Source of the DNA: an uncultured Bacteroidota bacterium
Lineage (GTDB): Bacteria > Bacteroidota > Bacteroidia > Flavobacteriales > Flavobacteriaceae
Reading direction: 5' to 3'
Assembly (NCBI GenBank): GCA_902635895.1
Contig: CACPPV010000001.1
Coordinates: 62,001-126,000 of the forward strand
DNA: 64,000 bases
Positions 62,553-64,000 of the stretch are shown here, piece by piece. Below the pieces are notes generated by a model. That model worked only from the letters and a program-made list of their open reading frames with translations. It was not told the origin of the DNA and did not search any database. The first letter of the stretch is position 1. Each line of letters starts with the position of its first letter. The position numbers and the translations under genes are program-made.

Positions 62553-63485
62553 TTATTGAAGTTTTGCTTGATTCCAAGATTCCCAATGCCTTGTTATCTT
62601 TCCATCTTCATTGAAATTATGGTTAAACATTACTGGGAATACTATTTCTTTTCCATCTTTTTTTCTTGTTACTGAAACTCTCCACCACGATTGAACAAAA
62701 TCAGCTCCTGATTCAATTTCAAAAAACTTGATCCACATATTGTCCATACCTTTAATTTCAAAATTACTTTTAAAAGTATTGAATCCATCTCTTAATCCAT
62801 CTAAATTTAAAGGATCAGCTCCCCAATCATTGAATAATCCATTGACATTTACGTTCTCAGCAAAATCAACAAATAAATTTTCATCATCGTTGTATTGTAG
62901 CGCTTTAATAAATCGCCTAACAGTATTAATGTTTGGGTGATGTGAATACACTTCCCCATCCTCCAATTCTCTTTGACTTTTTTGTGTTTCAGTATATGGT
63001 CTTTGATTAAGATAATATCTAGCAAAAACTACTTGATTATCTTTATTTACAACATATTGAGTATGTCTTGGTTGAGAATAATCAATTCCTGTTGTTCCTC
63101 CTACTGCAGTAAAATATTCCCAGCTGTAAATCCATGTTACACCTGAAAAATTTTCATCTTTATATTCCACTGCATCTGGATAAGAATTTGAAGTTTTTCT
63201 AACACTATAGTACTTTGATATAGCATGAGCACTATTGACTTGTTGAATAAATTCAGCTTTAGTTTGTGGTTCTGCATCTTTATTCATTTGTTCTCCGGAA
63301 ACTCCTTTAAAGTCGTCTGAAATAATTTTAGATAAAGCTTCTGAATCGTTTGCATTCATTGCAGAGTGTAAATTTTCAATAACTTCAATGGCAGGATGGT
63401 TAATATAAATATTACCATTTTTCTTTTTTTGAGCATTTAATGATATGGTTACAAAAAATGCAATTAGTAAAATTTTAATTTTCAT
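62553..63485 (-). CDS. Secreted protein with two NTF2/SnoaL-like repeats; paralog of 35887 ORF
   Basis: QKKKNGNIYINHPAIEVIENLHSAMNANDSEAL ... DGEVYSHHPNINTVRRFIKALQYNDDENLF; signal peptide. Confidence 0.65.
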   Translation of the reverse strand: MKIKILLIAFFVTISLNAQKKKNGNIYINHPAIEVIENLHSAMNANDSEALSKIISDDFKGVSGEQMNKDAEPQTKAEFIQQVNSAHAISKYYSVRKTSNSYPDAVEYKDENFSGVTWIYSWEYFTAVGGTTGIDYSQPRHTQYVVNKDNQVVFARYYLNQRPYTETQKSQRELEDGEVYSHHPNINTVRRFIKALQYNDDENLFVDFAENVNVNGLFNDWGADPLNLDGLRDGFNTFKSNFEIKGMDNMWIKFFEIESGADFVQSWWRVSVTRKKDGKEIVFPVMFNHNFNEDGKITRHWESWNQAKLQ

Positions 63486-63571
63486 TTTATAAATTATTGG
63501 TTAGTAAACTACTAATATAAAACATTCTACATAAAATGTTTTGTATGTTAAAAATAAATTTGAATAAAATT

Positions 63572-63964
63572 CTAACTGAAAACCTCTACTATTTCTTTAG
63601 GAATTCTACAAGGTTTATTGGTCTTGGAGCTAATTAAGCACCAATTTGTTATGGAACTAACTAGTAGTTTTTCTGAATTATCATTATATATTTCCACTAC
63701 TCTGCTGGACTTAACGCCTGCTGTTTTCTCAACATAAGTCTTTATTTTTATTTTATCTTTTAATAAAGCAGGTCGCAAATATTTTATATTATGATCTAAT
63801 AAAACCCAATGGTAATTTTCTAAAGTTTGGCTTGAAACCAGACTTTTCCAATGTTTTTTAGCTATGTCTAATATCCAGTATATATAAACAATATTATTTA
63901 CATGATTTAAATCATCTAAATCATCTTTAGAAACAACAATTTTCTTCTCTAAAATTTTTTTCAT
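63572..63964 (-). CDS. Acyl-CoA thioesterase (4HBT hotdog family)
   Basis: VSKDDLDDLNHVNNIVYIYWILDIAKKHW...LLDHNIKYLRPALLKDKIKIKT. Confidence 0.88.
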   Translation of the reverse strand: MKKILEKKIVVSKDDLDDLNHVNNIVYIYWILDIAKKHWKSLVSSQTLENYHWVLLDHNIKYLRPALLKDKIKIKTYVEKTAGVKSSRVVEIYNDNSEKLLVSSITNWCLISSKTNKPCRIPKEIVEVFS

Positions 63965-64000
63965 AAATATTGTTTTATTTTAAAATTACTCAAATTATTT

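Noticed and set aside
63501-63515. TTAGTAAACTACTAA resembles the TetR palindrome arms
   Set aside because: Arm spacing is different (3 vs 6 nt between TTAGTA/TACTAA) and it lies outside the island; not counted as a regulon site.

Overview
AT-rich window with the gene style of a marine Bacteroidota (Flavobacteriaceae-like) chromosome: Gld/CcsBA/SurA-type housekeeping genes, TonB receptors, Cys-type sulfatases and TAnnTTTG-like promoters. No rRNA, tRNA, CRISPR array or intact transposase was recognised. The left half (about 0.5-36 kb) is a dense acyl-CoA/oxygenase catabolic island. It encodes two carboxyltransferases, acyl-CoA and acetoacetyl-CoA ligases, two acyl-CoA dehydrogenases, several SDRs, a Baeyer-Villiger-type flavin monooxygenase, two nitronate-monooxygenase-like proteins, a sterol-desaturase-family hydroxylase, a haloalkane dehalogenase, a DUF1254/DUF1214 pair and sulfatases. 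It also carries one TetR regulator. An 18-bp palindrome, TTAGTAT-N4-ATACTAA, recurs at five intergenic positions in this island, including the tetR divergent promoter, and looks like a local TetR regulon. The middle (37-46 kb) is mostly housekeeping (CcsBA, SurA-like PPIases, guaB, HMG-CoA lyase). The right part has a sulfatase/GH13/SsuD-like/SSS-symporter cluster with an unlisted 45-aa DUF2256-type ORF. It also has an XRE-controlled membrane operon under two tandem palindromes, and a putative metal-linked ABC system whose permease contains an 18-bp coding His/Asp/Glu repeat. All functions come from reading the sequence and motif memory; no database search was run.
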